This document shows positions 41,365-50,829 of a DNA stretch of 64,000 nt, in pieces. Below the pieces are notes generated by a model. That model was not told the origin of the DNA, ran no database searches, and saw only the letters and a program-made list of their open reading frames with translations. Origin of the DNA: JACRLV01 sp045863555 (GTDB lineage Bacteria > Planctomycetota > Phycisphaerae > UBA1845 > Fen-1342). Each line of letters starts with the position of its first letter. Positions within the stretch are counted from its first letter, which is position 1. The stretch covers positions 153,993-217,992 of the forward strand of contig BTUU01000009.1 of NCBI GenBank assembly GCA_045863555.1, in the 5' to 3' direction. The position numbers and the translations under genes are program-made.

Positions 41365-41418
41365 CCGCCCTCGGCCGGACCCTTGAGCGCGGGTCCACAG
41401 CCGAGGGCGGTTTTGTTT
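41365..41418 (+). terminator. Intrinsic terminator after small secreted protein
   Basis: CCGCCCTCGGC (41365-41375) pairs with GCCGAGGGCGG (41400-41410). An inner GGACCC/GGGTCC stem and a TTTTGTTT tail complete it. Confidence 0.85.
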
Positions 41419-41474
41419 GTGCTGACTTCAGTCCGCACACCGCTCGCCCGTGGGGACGGTATGCGGCGCGCGAC

Positions 41475-41723
41475 TCAGTTCTGCGAGGCTTCCACGACGG
41501 AGACGAACCGGCCGCGGAATTCCACGTGGCCGTCCTTCATCGCGAAGAGGGTGTGATCCCGCCCGAGGCCGACGTTGTGGCCCGGTTTGAAGGGCGTGCC
41601 GCGCTGGCGGACGATGATCGAGCCGCAGCGGGCGAACTGACCGCCGCAGATCTTGACGCCCAGGTACTGAGGATTGCTGTCGCGCCCGTTCTTCGACGAG
41701 CCCTGACCCTTTTTATGTGCCAT
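41475..41723 (-). CDS. rpmA: 50S ribosomal protein bL27
   Basis: An 82-residue protein near the peptidyl-transferase centre. The start MAHKKGQGSSKNGRDS and the core GSIIVRQRGTPFKPGHNVG are diagnostic. GAGAG precedes the ATG. The common partners rplU and obg are not adjacent: obg lies at 21 kb and rplU is not in the window. Confidence 0.97.
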   Translation of the reverse strand: MAHKKGQGSSKNGRDSNPQYLGVKICGGQFARCGSIIVRQRGTPFKPGHNVGLGRDHTLFAMKDGHVEFRGRFVSVVEASQN

Positions 41724-41845
41724 GACAACCGCTCTCTTCGATAAACAGTCGCGCCGCCCCTGGACCAGCCCGTGGGGCGAGCCCCGAAGTATAACCGGAA
41801 ACGAACGGTTTGCTCAACCGGCGTCCGGGGCGATTTTCAAACCGG

Positions 41846-42769
41846 TCAGAACTCCGGAGGATCGGTCGATTCCGGCCGCTTTTGCGGGGGAGGCGCTTCG
41901 ATCGGCTTGAGTTCACCGCCCACCGGCACGAGCGCCTGCGACTGTTCCAGATCCAGTTCAAAGAACCCGCCCGGCGGGTCGGGAAGGCGGTCGGAGCCGG
42001 GGCCCACGAACGCCGATTCAAGACGATCCCAATAGTAGGTGGCGACGATCACCGGCTCGCCCGCGGGGCCGCTCGCAGGCACACTGGAGGGCTCGCTGGC
42101 CGCCCGCGACGTTGCGTCGCCCCCGGCGCTTGGCCGCACTTCGATCGCGATGACTGGGTTGTCGTCGTGAATCCGGTGATCGAGCCGAGCGCCGTTCAAA
42201 TCCTTGGCGACGATCGCAGGGCGGACTTCCTCACCAATGAGAAGGACCCTGGTCGGCGTAAGCAGGAGATGCGGGAAGCGGTCTTCATCGGTCGATCGGA
42301 CCAGTTGAGAAACCTCCTCCTCCGCGCCGTCGAGCGGTGTCAGGACTTCGCCGGTCGCGCGGATGAGGACGGGGGTCGCCAATCGATTCATATCGAGTCC
42401 TTCGCGACCGAGGGCCCAGCCGAATTCGCCGAGGCCAAGAATGCGGAGCCTGGAGGCGTCGCGGTCGGACAATGGCTCAGGCAGCAGCGCGGGCTGGTTT
42501 TCCTCAAGCCGGATCAGGCGGACGGCCGCGCTGATGCGTGCGGCATCGTCACTCGCCGCGCTTGTGAGTTTCTGGATCGCGATTTCTTTCGACCAGCTCA
42601 ACGATTCCGCGAGGATGGGCGATTTCGGAGGCTGTACGATCGGTTCTGACGGCGGTGCGGGGGACGACGACGTCGCGGGCGTCGCGACGGGTTGTGTCGC
42701 GGTCGGGGGTTTATCGCACGCGGCGATTGCCAGCAACGCCGCCGCAAGCCCTCGAGCGACGCGTCGCAT
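41846..42769 (-). CDS. Predicted lipoprotein of unknown function
   Basis: A 307-residue protein starting MRRVARGLAAALLAIAACDK, with a lipobox ending at Cys19. A Pro/Thr/Ser-rich linker (20-50) precedes a mixed alpha/beta domain with no family that I recognise. The C-terminus is Pro-rich and hydrophilic. The chosen ATG gives the best signal sequence; the frame is open upstream to 42862. It lies upstream of rpmA on the same strand. Confidence 0.5.
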   Translation of the reverse strand: MRRVARGLAAALLAIAACDKPPTATQPVATPATSSSPAPPSEPIVQPPKSPILAESLSWSKEIAIQKLTSAASDDAARISAAVRLIRLEENQPALLPEPLSDRDASRLRILGLGEFGWALGREGLDMNRLATPVLIRATGEVLTPLDGAEEEVSQLVRSTDEDRFPHLLLTPTRVLLIGEEVRPAIVAKDLNGARLDHRIHDDNPVIAIEVRPSAGGDATSRAASEPSSVPASGPAGEPVIVATYYWDRLESAFVGPGSDRLPDPPGGFFELDLEQSQALVPVGGELKPIEAPPPQKRPESTDPPEF

Positions 42770-43121
42770 CGTCCGCCGGCCTGTCGGCCTGCGTCGATGC
42801 GTCGAATCAATCGGGTGGCGCCCATCCGATCCGCGGAATTGACAATTAGCGGCCGGTCGCATGTTTGAAGTGTAGGGGAAATTGGACCGTGGTGCAGCGC
42901 GCGGTTTCGCTCAGCCAGTGCCTGACGTGGGGCTGGATCGAGGTCGCGGCAGCGCTGGCGGGTTGTGGGGAGGGTGCGCGTGAATGCGCGTTTGCCCGCG
43001 CCGGCGCTGACATTTTTTTGATCGGGGGCGGTCATTTCTTTCGGTTTTCGGATCGTAACTATATTTTGAACAACGAGTTACGGCTTGCCTGGGTAACTTG
43101 AGGCCGCCTGCGTAATTTTCC
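42770..43121. other. Intergenic region without recognisable genes
   Basis: Between the divergent lipoprotein and the PEP-CTERM gene. Short open frames here lack a ribosome-binding site, and their predicted peptides look unlike natural proteins. Apart from the promoter at its right-hand end I see nothing in it. Confidence 0.5.
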
Positions 43122-43150
43122 TTGACTCGGCTTTCCACGCGGACTATTAT
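43122..43150 (+). promoter_or_regulatory. Sigma-70-type promoter for PEP-CTERM gene
   Basis: TTGACT (43122-43127), a 17-bp spacer and TATTAT (43145-43150), about 96 bp before the ATG. Confidence 0.75.
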
Positions 43151-43245
43151 GGCGGAACAACTTCGGAGATGAGAGAGGCGGTGGTCGGGCGGGCCGATCA
43201 CGTATCTCCCCCCGATAGATCCACACCACAGAAGGAGAGGAAGTA

Positions 43246-43968
43246 ATGCTCAAGCGTTTTCTTGCGACAGTCCTCATGGTCGCCGGCGCGTCGGCGTACG
43301 CCAGCGTCACGACCACGGTCGATCTCGTCGATCCGACCGACCCGATCTCGCAGCCGCCGGCGGGCGTCACCTGTGTCGACGTGTTCATTGACACGACGAA
43401 CGCGGCTGGCTCGGCTTGGACGGCCGCTGGCCTTCGCGGCGTTGTCACCGCTGCCGGTCAGGCTGCCGGCGTGGCGATCCTTTATGATGAAGCGGATCCG
43501 AACCGTCCGCTTATCGGCGCGGGCACGGACGCGAGGTTCCTGACGACGCTCTCGAAGCCCCGTAACCGCGACGCCAACGGTCGCTGGACGCTCTTGGGTG
43601 CGGCGATCGCCGGCGGTTACAATCCGACGGCACCTACGCATACGCAGACCGCGACGGAAATCAACGTGGCCTGGTTCGCCAGCCCCCCGGAAAACGCGAG
43701 TTCGGTCGGCGTCGACGGCTACATTGCCCGCGTGGCACTGAGCACCGGCGGTGTGAGCCTCCCGATCGGCGCCGGCACCGACGTGCCCCAGGGCGCGACG
43801 GTGATCTTCGAGAGCGTCGGTTTCGATAGCGGCGTGGCCGGCACGGTCAGCGCTGCCTTCGACCAGCCCACGCCCTCGGGCATCAACTGGTTCGTCTGGT
43901 ATATCCCCGAGCCGGCTTCGCTGGCTCTGCTCGGCCTCGGCGCCCTGGCGTTCATTCGCCGCCGCTAA
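43246..43968 (+). CDS. PEP-CTERM sorting domain protein
   Basis: A 240-residue exported protein with a signal peptide (about 1-20, ending AYAS). The mature region is beta-rich. The C-terminal sorting signal is IPEPASLALLGLGALAFIRRR: PEP motif, hydrophobic helix, Arg cluster. Such proteins are processed by an exosortase and usually anchored or released at the surface. GGAGAGG precedes the ATG. The gene has its own promoter and a strong terminator. Its specific function is unknown. Confidence 0.85.
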   Translation: MLKRFLATVLMVAGASAYASVTTTVDLVDPTDPISQPPAGVTCVDVFIDTTNAAGSAWTAAGLRGVVTAAGQAAGVAILYDEADPNRPLIGAGTDARFLTTLSKPRNRDANGRWTLLGAAIAGGYNPTAPTHTQTATEINVAWFASPPENASSVGVDGYIARVALSTGGVSLPIGAGTDVPQGATVIFESVGFDSGVAGTVSAAFDQPTPSGINWFVWYIPEPASLALLGLGALAFIRRR

Positions 43969-44000
43969 GCCCAGCGTCTGAAGGATTCAGGTTCGAAATC

Positions 44001-44040
44001 GAGCGGCCGGGTTGAGCATCCCGGCCGCTCGCCTTTTTTC
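44001..44040 (+). terminator. Intrinsic terminator of the PEP-CTERM gene
   Basis: A perfect 11-bp stem, GAGCGGCCGGG (44001-44011) with CCCGGCCGCTC (44020-44030), is followed by GCCTTTTTTC. Confidence 0.88.
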
Positions 44041-44060
44041 ATCTCCCGCTCGCGCGCACA

Positions 44061-45509
44061 ATGCCCGCCATGATCCGAGCCATCGGCACGCTCTGCACGC
44101 GCGTCTTTCAAGCAATCTGCCCCGACCCGTTCGTCATCGCGATTCTCCTCACGCTGGTTACCGTCGTCGCCGCGCTGCTCTGGGGGCAGCCGCCGGAAAG
44201 GGCGGCGGCAGGGCCGATCTTTGACGCCTGGCGCGACCCGGGCGGCGGATACTGGAAGCTCCTCGCGTTTGCGATGCAGATGTGCCTGATCCTCGTCACA
44301 GGGCACGCGCTCGCCAGCGCTCCCGTCGTCGATCGGGCGATCCAGCAATGGGCGGGCGTGCCGAAAACGGCGTCCGGTGCGGCCGGCCTCGTCGCCGCCG
44401 TGGCGTGTCTCGCGGCGCTGATCAACTGGGGGCTCGGCCTGATCGTCGGTGCGCTCTTCGCCCGAGCCGTGGGCGAGGCGATGGCGCGGAAGGGCGTCGC
44501 CGTGCACTACCCGCTTCTTGCGGCCGCAGGGTATCTGGGGCTCATGGTCTGGCATGGCGGCCTCTCCGGGTCGGCGCCGCTTTCCGTCACAAGTCTCGCG
44601 AGCGCCCGCGGCTCGCTGCCGGAGAGCGCGCTCGCGCTCCTGCCGGCCGGCGGCATTCCACTCGGGCAGACGCTGTTTTCACCGCTGAATCTCGCGGTGA
44701 CGGGCGGGCTCGTGCTGCTGGCGCCGATTCTCGCGGTCCTGGTCGCACCGACGGATCCGCGCGCCATCCGCCCGATCTCCGATTTCCCCGTCCGCGGCGA
44801 CTCCGCGCACGAGCCGGCGGGACCGGACGATTCCGGGCGGACGACACTGCCCGACCGGCTGAACCACTCCGTGGTCGTCGCGCTGCTGCTCGCGATCCCG
44901 CTCGTCGCCGCCGTCGGACGATTCGTCTGGCTGCGCGGGGGCGTCGACGCGCCGCTGGCGCTGCGGCTGTCGACCGGAATGCAGTCGATCGGCCTGAACG
45001 AAATCAACATGGTCATGCTCGCCGTCGGTCTGATCGCACATGGGTCGCCGGTCCGCTACATGGCGGCGGCCGAGGGCGCGGCGCGGGGCTGCGCAGGAAT
45101 CATGATCCAGTTTCCGCTTTACGCGGGGATCATGGGCATCATGGTCGAGTCGGGCCTGGCGGCGCGTCTCGCGGATCTCTTCAGTCGCGTCGACGCTCCG
45201 CAGGCGATTCCCGTGCTCAGCTTCGTTGCGGCGGCCCTGCTCAACCTGTTTATCCCCTCGGGCGGCGGGCAGTGGGCCGTGCAGGGGCCGATTGCCCTCG
45301 CTGCGGGGCATTCCGGGGGAATCGAACCGGGAACGATGGTGATGGCCGTGGCGTATGGTGACCAGCTCACCAACATGCTCCAGCCGTTCTGGGCCCTACC
45401 GCTCCTGGCGATCACCGGCGTCCGGGCCCGCGATATCGTCGGCTACACCGCGACGATCATGCTCTTCGCCAGCCTCTGGATCGCTGCCTGCCTCTGGTTT
45501 CTCGGGTAG
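44061..45509 (+). CDS. Short-chain fatty acid transporter (AtoE family)
   Basis: A 482-residue inner-membrane permease with about twelve hydrophobic segments, matching the AtoE/short-chain fatty acid transporter family. Characteristic stretches are NWGLGLIVGALFAR, PLLAAAGYLGLMVWHGGLSG, and FIPSGGGQWAVQGP with YGDQLTNMLQPFWALPLL. A central cytoplasmic loop (about 235-280) is charged. Substrates in the family are acetoacetate, butyrate and similar acids. No clear ribosome-binding site precedes the ATG, and GTG or internal starts are possible. No catabolic ato genes are adjacent. Confidence 0.9.
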   Translation: MPAMIRAIGTLCTRVFQAICPDPFVIAILLTLVTVVAALLWGQPPERAAAGPIFDAWRDPGGGYWKLLAFAMQMCLILVTGHALASAPVVDRAIQQWAGVPKTASGAAGLVAAVACLAALINWGLGLIVGALFARAVGEAMARKGVAVHYPLLAAAGYLGLMVWHGGLSGSAPLSVTSLASARGSLPESALALLPAGGIPLGQTLFSPLNLAVTGGLVLLAPILAVLVAPTDPRAIRPISDFPVRGDSAHEPAGPDDSGRTTLPDRLNHSVVVALLLAIPLVAAVGRFVWLRGGVDAPLALRLSTGMQSIGLNEINMVMLAVGLIAHGSPVRYMAAAEGAARGCAGIMIQFPLYAGIMGIMVESGLAARLADLFSRVDAPQAIPVLSFVAAALLNLFIPSGGGQWAVQGPIALAAGHSGGIEPGTMVMAVAYGDQLTNMLQPFWALPLLAITGVRARDIVGYTATIMLFASLWIAACLWFLG

Positions 45510-45547
45510 ACTCCGCCCGCCCGAGCCGACCGAACCAGGAGGTCACC

Positions 45548-46876
45548 ATGCGCGCCAGGATCGCGGCCGTCATCGTCTTGAACGGCGTCTTGTCCCCGGG
45601 GTTTGCGGCGGACACCTGGCCGCAATGGCGCGGCGCCGAAATGAACGGCGTGAGCGAGGCGAAGAACGTCCCGCTTGAGTGGAGCGAATCCACAAACGTT
45701 CTCTGGCGCGTCGACCTGCCGGCCTGGGGCGGTGCGACGCCGATCGTCTGGCGCGACCGCGTGTTTGTGGTCTCCCCGAGTGCGGCGGAGGAGACGACCG
45801 AAGGCGGCGTCACCCGACGCCTGCCGCGGATGGGCCGGGAAAATCCGGGCGGGAAGGAACTCATCCTCTTCTGCATCGACGCCGGCGACGGCAAAGTCCG
45901 GTGGCAACACACACTCGATCACCGGAACACGCTCTACGGCAAGCAGAACATGGCTTCCCCGTCGCCCGTTACCGACGGCCGGCATGTCTGGGCGCTGACG
46001 GGCACGGGCATTCTGACCTGCCTCGACTTTGACGGGAAGGTGCGGTGGACGGCGGATCTCCAGAAACGGGTCGGCGATTTCCAGCTCATGTGGGGCTACG
46101 CCTCGTCGCCGTCGCTCGTCGGAGACACGGTCGTCGTGCAAGTGCTGCACGGATCGGCGGGACCGGCACGCTCGATGCTGATCGCATTCAAAGGCGAGAC
46201 CGGCGACGTTGTCTGGGAGCACGAACGCAAGACCGACGCCCGCGCCGAGTGCCCGGACGCGTACACGACGCCCGTGCTCGCGAAAGACGGCGGCCGGACG
46301 GAGCTGATCGTCAGCGGGGCGGATTATGTGACGGCGCACGATCCGGCGGATGGCCGGGAACTATGGCGATCCGCGGGTCTGAACCCGTCAAAGGAGCCGA
46401 ACTACCGCGTCTGCCCGTCACCGGTCGTGGTCGGCGACCTTGTGGTTGCGGGGAGCCGCGTGAAACCGATGATCGCGGTGCGGCTCGGCGGCACGGGGGA
46501 TGTGACGGAATCTCGCCGCGCCTGGGCACTCGAACGCGGCGGCCCGGACGTACCTTCGCCTGTCTCTGACGGAAAGCTGCTGTACGTCGTGAACGACAAA
46601 GGGATGGTGACCTGCGTGGACGTTCGGAGCGGCGAGGTGAAATGGGGCCCCGAGCGAACGGCGGTGGGGACGGTCTCCGCGTCGCCCGTGCTGGCGGACG
46701 GGCGGATCTTCGTCACAAACGAAAACGCCGTCACGACGGTGCTGGCGACCGGCCCGGAGTTCAAGGTGCTGGCGACGAACGAACTGGAGGACGGGTACAC
46801 GATTTCGTCTCCGGCGGTGGTGGATGGGCGGATCTACATCCGAACCTCGCGTCGCCTCTACTGCATCGGGAAATAG
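45548..46876 (+). CDS. Secreted PQQ-like beta-propeller protein
   Basis: A 442-residue exported protein with a signal peptide (ending PGFAAD, about 21). The mature start WPQWRGAEMNGVSEAKNVPLEW is typical of planctomycete outer-membrane-assembly-like or PQQ-like propellers. Repeated blades contain DGKVRW or GEVKWGPE-type turns and a single eight-blade propeller is likely. There is no sign of a dehydrogenase cofactor site. AGGAGG lies directly upstream of the ATG. It follows the fatty-acid transporter by 38 bp and may be co-transcribed. Confidence 0.8.
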   Translation: MRARIAAVIVLNGVLSPGFAADTWPQWRGAEMNGVSEAKNVPLEWSESTNVLWRVDLPAWGGATPIVWRDRVFVVSPSAAEETTEGGVTRRLPRMGRENPGGKELILFCIDAGDGKVRWQHTLDHRNTLYGKQNMASPSPVTDGRHVWALTGTGILTCLDFDGKVRWTADLQKRVGDFQLMWGYASSPSLVGDTVVVQVLHGSAGPARSMLIAFKGETGDVVWEHERKTDARAECPDAYTTPVLAKDGGRTELIVSGADYVTAHDPADGRELWRSAGLNPSKEPNYRVCPSPVVVGDLVVAGSRVKPMIAVRLGGTGDVTESRRAWALERGGPDVPSPVSDGKLLYVVNDKGMVTCVDVRSGEVKWGPERTAVGTVSASPVLADGRIFVTNENAVTTVLATGPEFKVLATNELEDGYTISSPAVVDGRIYIRTSRRLYCIGK

Positions 46877-46896
46877 AATTGTCAGTTCTCCTTGAC

Positions 46897-46924
46897 GCGC
46901 TGCGCAAAGCGAGTATTCTCGCGC
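46897..46924 (+). promoter_or_regulatory. Sigma-70-type promoter for small secreted proteins
   Basis: TTGACG, a 16-bp spacer and TATTCT lie between the propeller gene stop and the small gene at 46967. Positions are approximate to within a base or two. Confidence 0.55.
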
Positions 46925-46966
46925 ATCGGTCCGGGTTCCGGTACAGCCAGTCTCCGAGTGGAAGTG

Positions 46967-47143
46967 ATGACCAACAGAAAATTGCATCGCTGGAGCGCTT
47001 CGGTTCTCGCGGCGGCGAGCGCGGCATTCGTTTTTCAGAGCGGGTGCGCGGTCGACCCCGACTTGTTCCTCCAGAGCGCCATCCAGTACCTCACGGAGTT
47101 CGCGATCTTCATCACGGATTCGGCGGTCGTCGGGCTTCGTTGA
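46967..47143 (+). CDS. Small secreted Cys-containing protein (type 2)
   Basis: A 58-residue protein. A basic start and hydrophobic core lead to FQSGCAVDPDLFLQSAIQYL, where Cys could be lipidated. The mature part is about 35 residues and hydrophobic. It is similar in plan to the genes at 41156 and 47167. GGAAG precedes the ATG. It is followed after 23 bp by a second such gene, then by a large barrel protein, suggesting an operon. Confidence 0.55.
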   Translation: MTNRKLHRWSASVLAAASAAFVFQSGCAVDPDLFLQSAIQYLTEFAIFITDSAVVGLR

Positions 47144-47166
47144 GCCGGCGCCAGGGAGAAAAGCCG

Positions 47167-47373
47167 ATGAATCGACTCTTGAGATCCCGGCGCGCGATCG
47201 CGTTCGTGACGACGCTCGCGCTGGGCAATCAGTTTCTCTTCGGTTGCGTCACTGACGCGCAGTTCCGCGATTTCGTGCAGTCGACCACGGTTCGCGTATT
47301 CTGGCAGACCGTCGGCACGGCGCTTCAGTCGGCGCTGATCAGCGCCTTCGGTGACAGCAGCTCAAACGGTTAA
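47167..47373 (+). CDS. Small secreted Cys-containing protein (type 3)
   Basis: A 68-residue protein of the same plan: basic N-terminus, hydrophobic stretch, then LFGCVTDAQFRDFVQST with a candidate lipid-attachment Cys. GGGAG precedes the ATG by about 8 bases. It lies 39 bp before the beta-barrel protein gene. Confidence 0.55.
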   Translation: MNRLLRSRRAIAFVTTLALGNQFLFGCVTDAQFRDFVQSTTVRVFWQTVGTALQSALISAFGDSSSNG

Positions 47374-47412
47374 TCGCCTCGACGGCGGCGCGGCCCTCCA
47401 CGGCGGACACGA

Positions 47413-49737
47413 GTGAGCAAAGCATCCTTTCCGCATCTTGGTTTCATTTCCTGGCTGCTTGCCGCGGCGGCGCTTGCGCTCGCCGCGCCGGTTGCAGCCG
47501 CCCAGGACGGGGGCGGCGCGGCCGATGTCGTTGAGTTCCAGCGGCTCATGGAGCAGTACGTCACGCTCCGGCCCGCGCCGGATGAGGGTCGCCTGATCCC
47601 GGCGTGGCGCGACGAGACGCTCGAGCAGGTCGGCCAGCTCATCACCGGCCTCGAAACCCTCGCCGGCCGCACGGGCAAGCCCGCCGACGTGATGCTGGTT
47701 CTGGCGCTGTGCCACGCCAAGCGCGCCAGCGTGCTCCTCGACCAGCGACGCGATCTTGACGCCGAGTATTCCGGCGAGATCGCGGCCGGTAAGACGCGCG
47801 AATCGCTCGCCAAGGACCGGGCCGACCTCGTGGCGCGTCGTGCCGACCTCGCCGAGCGCGTGGCGGCGGAATATCGCAAGGTCGACGAAGTGCTCTCCGA
47901 GGCGCTGGCCTCGGCGGAGGCGCTCAAGGGCGATCGCGAGGCCGCGCAGCTCAACCTGATCACGGGCGTGGTGCTCGCGCAGTCGGCGATCGTCCAGGAC
48001 GCGGCGATCGACGCGATGCAGGACGCGGGCCGCCGTCCGACGATCGCGCCGGCGCTCTTCCGCGAACTGCTCGACCGCTCCGCGACGCTGCTGGCCGAGT
48101 ACCTTTCAAAAACGCCGCGTGAAAGCGGGCTGGAGTGGGTGCGCGGTCAATATTACCTGGGTGTCGTGAGTTACCGCCGGTCGCTGGCGATGCGCGTGCA
48201 GGGCGAAGAGTATTTCACCCGCGTCGATACCGCCGACGCACGGGCGGCGGAAAGCTACGCCGCCGCGCGGCAGATCTTCAATTCGCTTGCGGATTCCGAG
48301 GAACTTGCGCGCGTGCTCAAGTCCGAGGGGCCGATGAGCGAACGGGCGGCCCGGGCGTTCCAGAATTCGAGCTTCGTCCTCCGGAACCGGTACGACGAGA
48401 ATGCCGTCGCCCGCTATTACGCCGCGAGCGCCAATCTCTACCTCGGCCTGATGACCGCGATCGACCCCGATCTCGCCGACAAGCCGATCGAGCGGCTGAA
48501 CATGGCCAGCGAGTTCCTCCGCCGCGCGGCCGCACTCGACCGCAGCGCCCCGAACCCGCGCGAGCCGGAGATTTCGCTGACGAAGGAGACCATCCCCACC
48601 AGCACGGAAAAGGTGATCCGCGAGCTCACCGAGGCGACCAAGACCGCGGAAGCCAAGCCGATCAACGACTTCTCGATCAGCTGGGGCATCGGCTATGTCT
48701 ACGATTCCAACGTGATCCTGCTCGGCCGCGACACCGCCACGCCGATCGGAAAAGACCGCAAGCGCGACTCGCGCGTCCCCGGTCTGATCCACATCGGCTA
48801 CACGGCGGACCTTGACGCGATCGCGCCGAACGACCCGCTGCTGCGGCGCTTTCAGATCTTCGTCGAAGGCCGGACCTCGGCCACGTGGAACGCCCGGATC
48901 CACGATTTCAACGAGCAGATGTACGGGGCGACGGTCAACGTGCGGTACGAGCTGCTTGGTCCCGGCGCGGTCGAGAATCTCGACGGCGCCTATCTGAACT
49001 GGCGCTACGACTACGACTACGTCCTCCTGGGCAATGACGGCTTCCTGCGCCTCAACCGTCTCCGCCCGTCGCTCGACATGGTCGCGTTTGACGGGCTCTT
49101 CCAGCCCTCGCTGCACTTCACGTTCGAGGATCGCAACTACCTCGAAGAACTGACGGACGAGCGATTCGATCGCGACGGCAACTACATCTCCTCCGGCTTC
49201 GATCTGCGTTTCGATCTCGGCCGCTGGGTGGATGCCGACCGTCTGTGGGGGCGCGACGCGTGGGGCGTCGCGGCGCCGCACAAGGACGACGCGGGCGCCT
49301 GGCGCCGGCCGATGGAAGTGAACGCCGGCCTCGACTTCACCAGCAACTCAACGCAGGGCGACGAGTTCGACTACAGCAGCGCGATTCTCACCGCCGGTGT
49401 ACGTTTTCCGCTGCCGTTCGGGATGGACTTCTTCTACACCGCCCTTTTTGAGTGGCAGGACTACTGGCAGAACAGCCGGATTGACCGCAATCGCAACGTT
49501 CGCGAAGACTTCATCCAGGAACACGGATTCCGGCTGGAGCGCCGCTTCTTCCTCACCAACTACCCGAAGGACTATGAAAACGCCCGGCCGCTTCAACTGG
49601 AGCGCCTGGTCATGACTGTCTTCGGAGACATCCGCTTCACGATCGACGACAGCAACGTGCGTGACCGGCTGGGGCAGAGCGTCTTCGAGTACAATCGCGT
49701 CTGGTACGGTGCCGGGATGCGCTTTGATTTGAACTAG
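47413..49737 (+). CDS. Large outer-membrane protein: helical periplasmic part plus beta-barrel
   Basis: A 774-residue exported protein. The signal peptide (ending PVAAAQD, about 33) is followed by a helical, TPR-like region (about 35-415) rich in Ala/Arg/Glu. A C-terminal region (about 420-774) of alternating polar/aromatic strands, such as FSISWGIGYVYDSN and YYLNWRYDYDY-like segments, looks like a porin-type barrel. It ends WYGAGMRFDLN. The GTG start has only a weak ribosome-binding site. It is followed 26 bp later by a FecR-like gene, suggesting a common surface system. Function unknown. Confidence 0.65.
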   Translation: MSKASFPHLGFISWLLAAAALALAAPVAAAQDGGGAADVVEFQRLMEQYVTLRPAPDEGRLIPAWRDETLEQVGQLITGLETLAGRTGKPADVMLVLALCHAKRASVLLDQRRDLDAEYSGEIAAGKTRESLAKDRADLVARRADLAERVAAEYRKVDEVLSEALASAEALKGDREAAQLNLITGVVLAQSAIVQDAAIDAMQDAGRRPTIAPALFRELLDRSATLLAEYLSKTPRESGLEWVRGQYYLGVVSYRRSLAMRVQGEEYFTRVDTADARAAESYAAARQIFNSLADSEELARVLKSEGPMSERAARAFQNSSFVLRNRYDENAVARYYAASANLYLGLMTAIDPDLADKPIERLNMASEFLRRAAALDRSAPNPREPEISLTKETIPTSTEKVIRELTEATKTAEAKPINDFSISWGIGYVYDSNVILLGRDTATPIGKDRKRDSRVPGLIHIGYTADLDAIAPNDPLLRRFQIFVEGRTSATWNARIHDFNEQMYGATVNVRYELLGPGAVENLDGAYLNWRYDYDYVLLGNDGFLRLNRLRPSLDMVAFDGLFQPSLHFTFEDRNYLEELTDERFDRDGNYISSGFDLRFDLGRWVDADRLWGRDAWGVAAPHKDDAGAWRRPMEVNAGLDFTSNSTQGDEFDYSSAILTAGVRFPLPFGMDFFYTALFEWQDYWQNSRIDRNRNVREDFIQEHGFRLERRFFLTNYPKDYENARPLQLERLVMTVFGDIRFTIDDSNVRDRLGQSVFEYNRVWYGAGMRFDLN

Positions 49738-49763
49738 GTCCCGTTCGCAGGGAGGGTGCCGGC

Positions 49764-50786
49764 TTGAACATCCGACTGCCCATCGCCGCCCTCATCGCCG
49801 CGGTCCTCGGCGCGGTCTGTCCGCTTGCCGCGCAGGAGACCGCTGCGGATGAACCGCGCGACCTCTACGCCGTGGTCACGGCGCTGGGCGAAGGCGCGCA
49901 GGTCCGGGTTGCGGATGTCGTCGTCTCCCGGCCGGGCGACAACCCGCTGCTGCTGGAATCCGAGCCGATTCGCATCGCCGTCGTCGCCCGGGAGGCCGCC
50001 CAGATCGCGGCGATTCAGATCAGCGCGGCCGACGCCACACTCGTGCTGAATAACGTCGAGATCGACATTCACGTCCGGAAGGACGGGGGCCTTGCGCTGA
50101 AGCTCGCCGGGGAATCGCAGGGCGAGTGGTGGCTAGACGTCTACCACGGCATCGAGAGCCCGGCGGTACAGATCCAGGTCGGCGACGCGGTTCTCTCGCT
50201 GCCCGTCGGGGCGGTGCGGATCAGCTCGACCGATCAGCCCGATCGCGTGCGCGTCCGCGTGGCGACCGGGCGAATCACCGGACAGTCGGCCGCGGGTCAG
50301 ATTGCCCTCGACGCGACCGACCGGAACGAGACGATCATCCGCGGCGATGCGTTCGGCACGGCCGGCAGGGCTGAGGGGACAATCCAGGATCAGGCCGCGG
50401 CCCGCGGTTCGATCGTGCAGCGTTCGCTTCTTCCGGATCTGGTGCGCGTTGCCGAAGCGGCGGCCGAGGGCGACATCGAACCGCCGACGCGGGCGAGCAC
50501 GGTGCAGGCCCGGGCGGTCGCGCCGGAGGTCCGCGTCGCGGAGATCGTGCCGCGCGGCGGCGTGATCTCGACGCTCGTTTCGGGCGCCGGGCAGAGCGCG
50601 GTGTTCGCGGGCGCCGGCGGCGCGGCGACGCAGGCGGAAGCGTTCCTGTCCAGCGGTCAGGCCGCGCAGGCCGTGGTCGGTGCGCGGTTGCAGCGCACGC
50701 GGTTCACGGCGTCGCGCACGGGCACGTCGTTTGCGATCAGCCAGGAATTCTCGCAGTTTTTGGTCATTGGACGACCGGCGCAGTGA
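49764..50786 (+). CDS. Secreted FecR-like protein
   Basis: A 340-residue exported protein with a signal peptide (ending CPLAAQ, about 24). The middle region contains WWLDVYHGIESPAVQIQVGDAVLSLPVGAVRI and VATGRITG, reminiscent of the FecR extracytoplasmic beta domain. The C-terminal third is Ala/Gly/Gln-rich. The TTG start at 49764 is supported by GGGAGG 8 bases upstream. It lies between the barrel protein and a large repeat lipoprotein in the same orientation. Confidence 0.55.
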   Translation: MNIRLPIAALIAAVLGAVCPLAAQETAADEPRDLYAVVTALGEGAQVRVADVVVSRPGDNPLLLESEPIRIAVVAREAAQIAAIQISAADATLVLNNVEIDIHVRKDGGLALKLAGESQGEWWLDVYHGIESPAVQIQVGDAVLSLPVGAVRISSTDQPDRVRVRVATGRITGQSAAGQIALDATDRNETIIRGDAFGTAGRAEGTIQDQAAARGSIVQRSLLPDLVRVAEAAAEGDIEPPTRASTVQARAVAPEVRVAEIVPRGGVISTLVSGAGQSAVFAGAGGAATQAEAFLSSGQAAQAVVGARLQRTRFTASRTGTSFAISQEFSQFLVIGRPAQ

Positions 50787-50829
50787 GTTCTTCGTCGCGC
50801 GCCGCTCGAATTCGAAGCTGGAGCTGAAC

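Noticed and set aside
42865..43101. Possible small gene between the lipoprotein and PEP-CTERM gene
   Set aside because: No ribosome-binding site, unnatural composition, and no recognisable feature.
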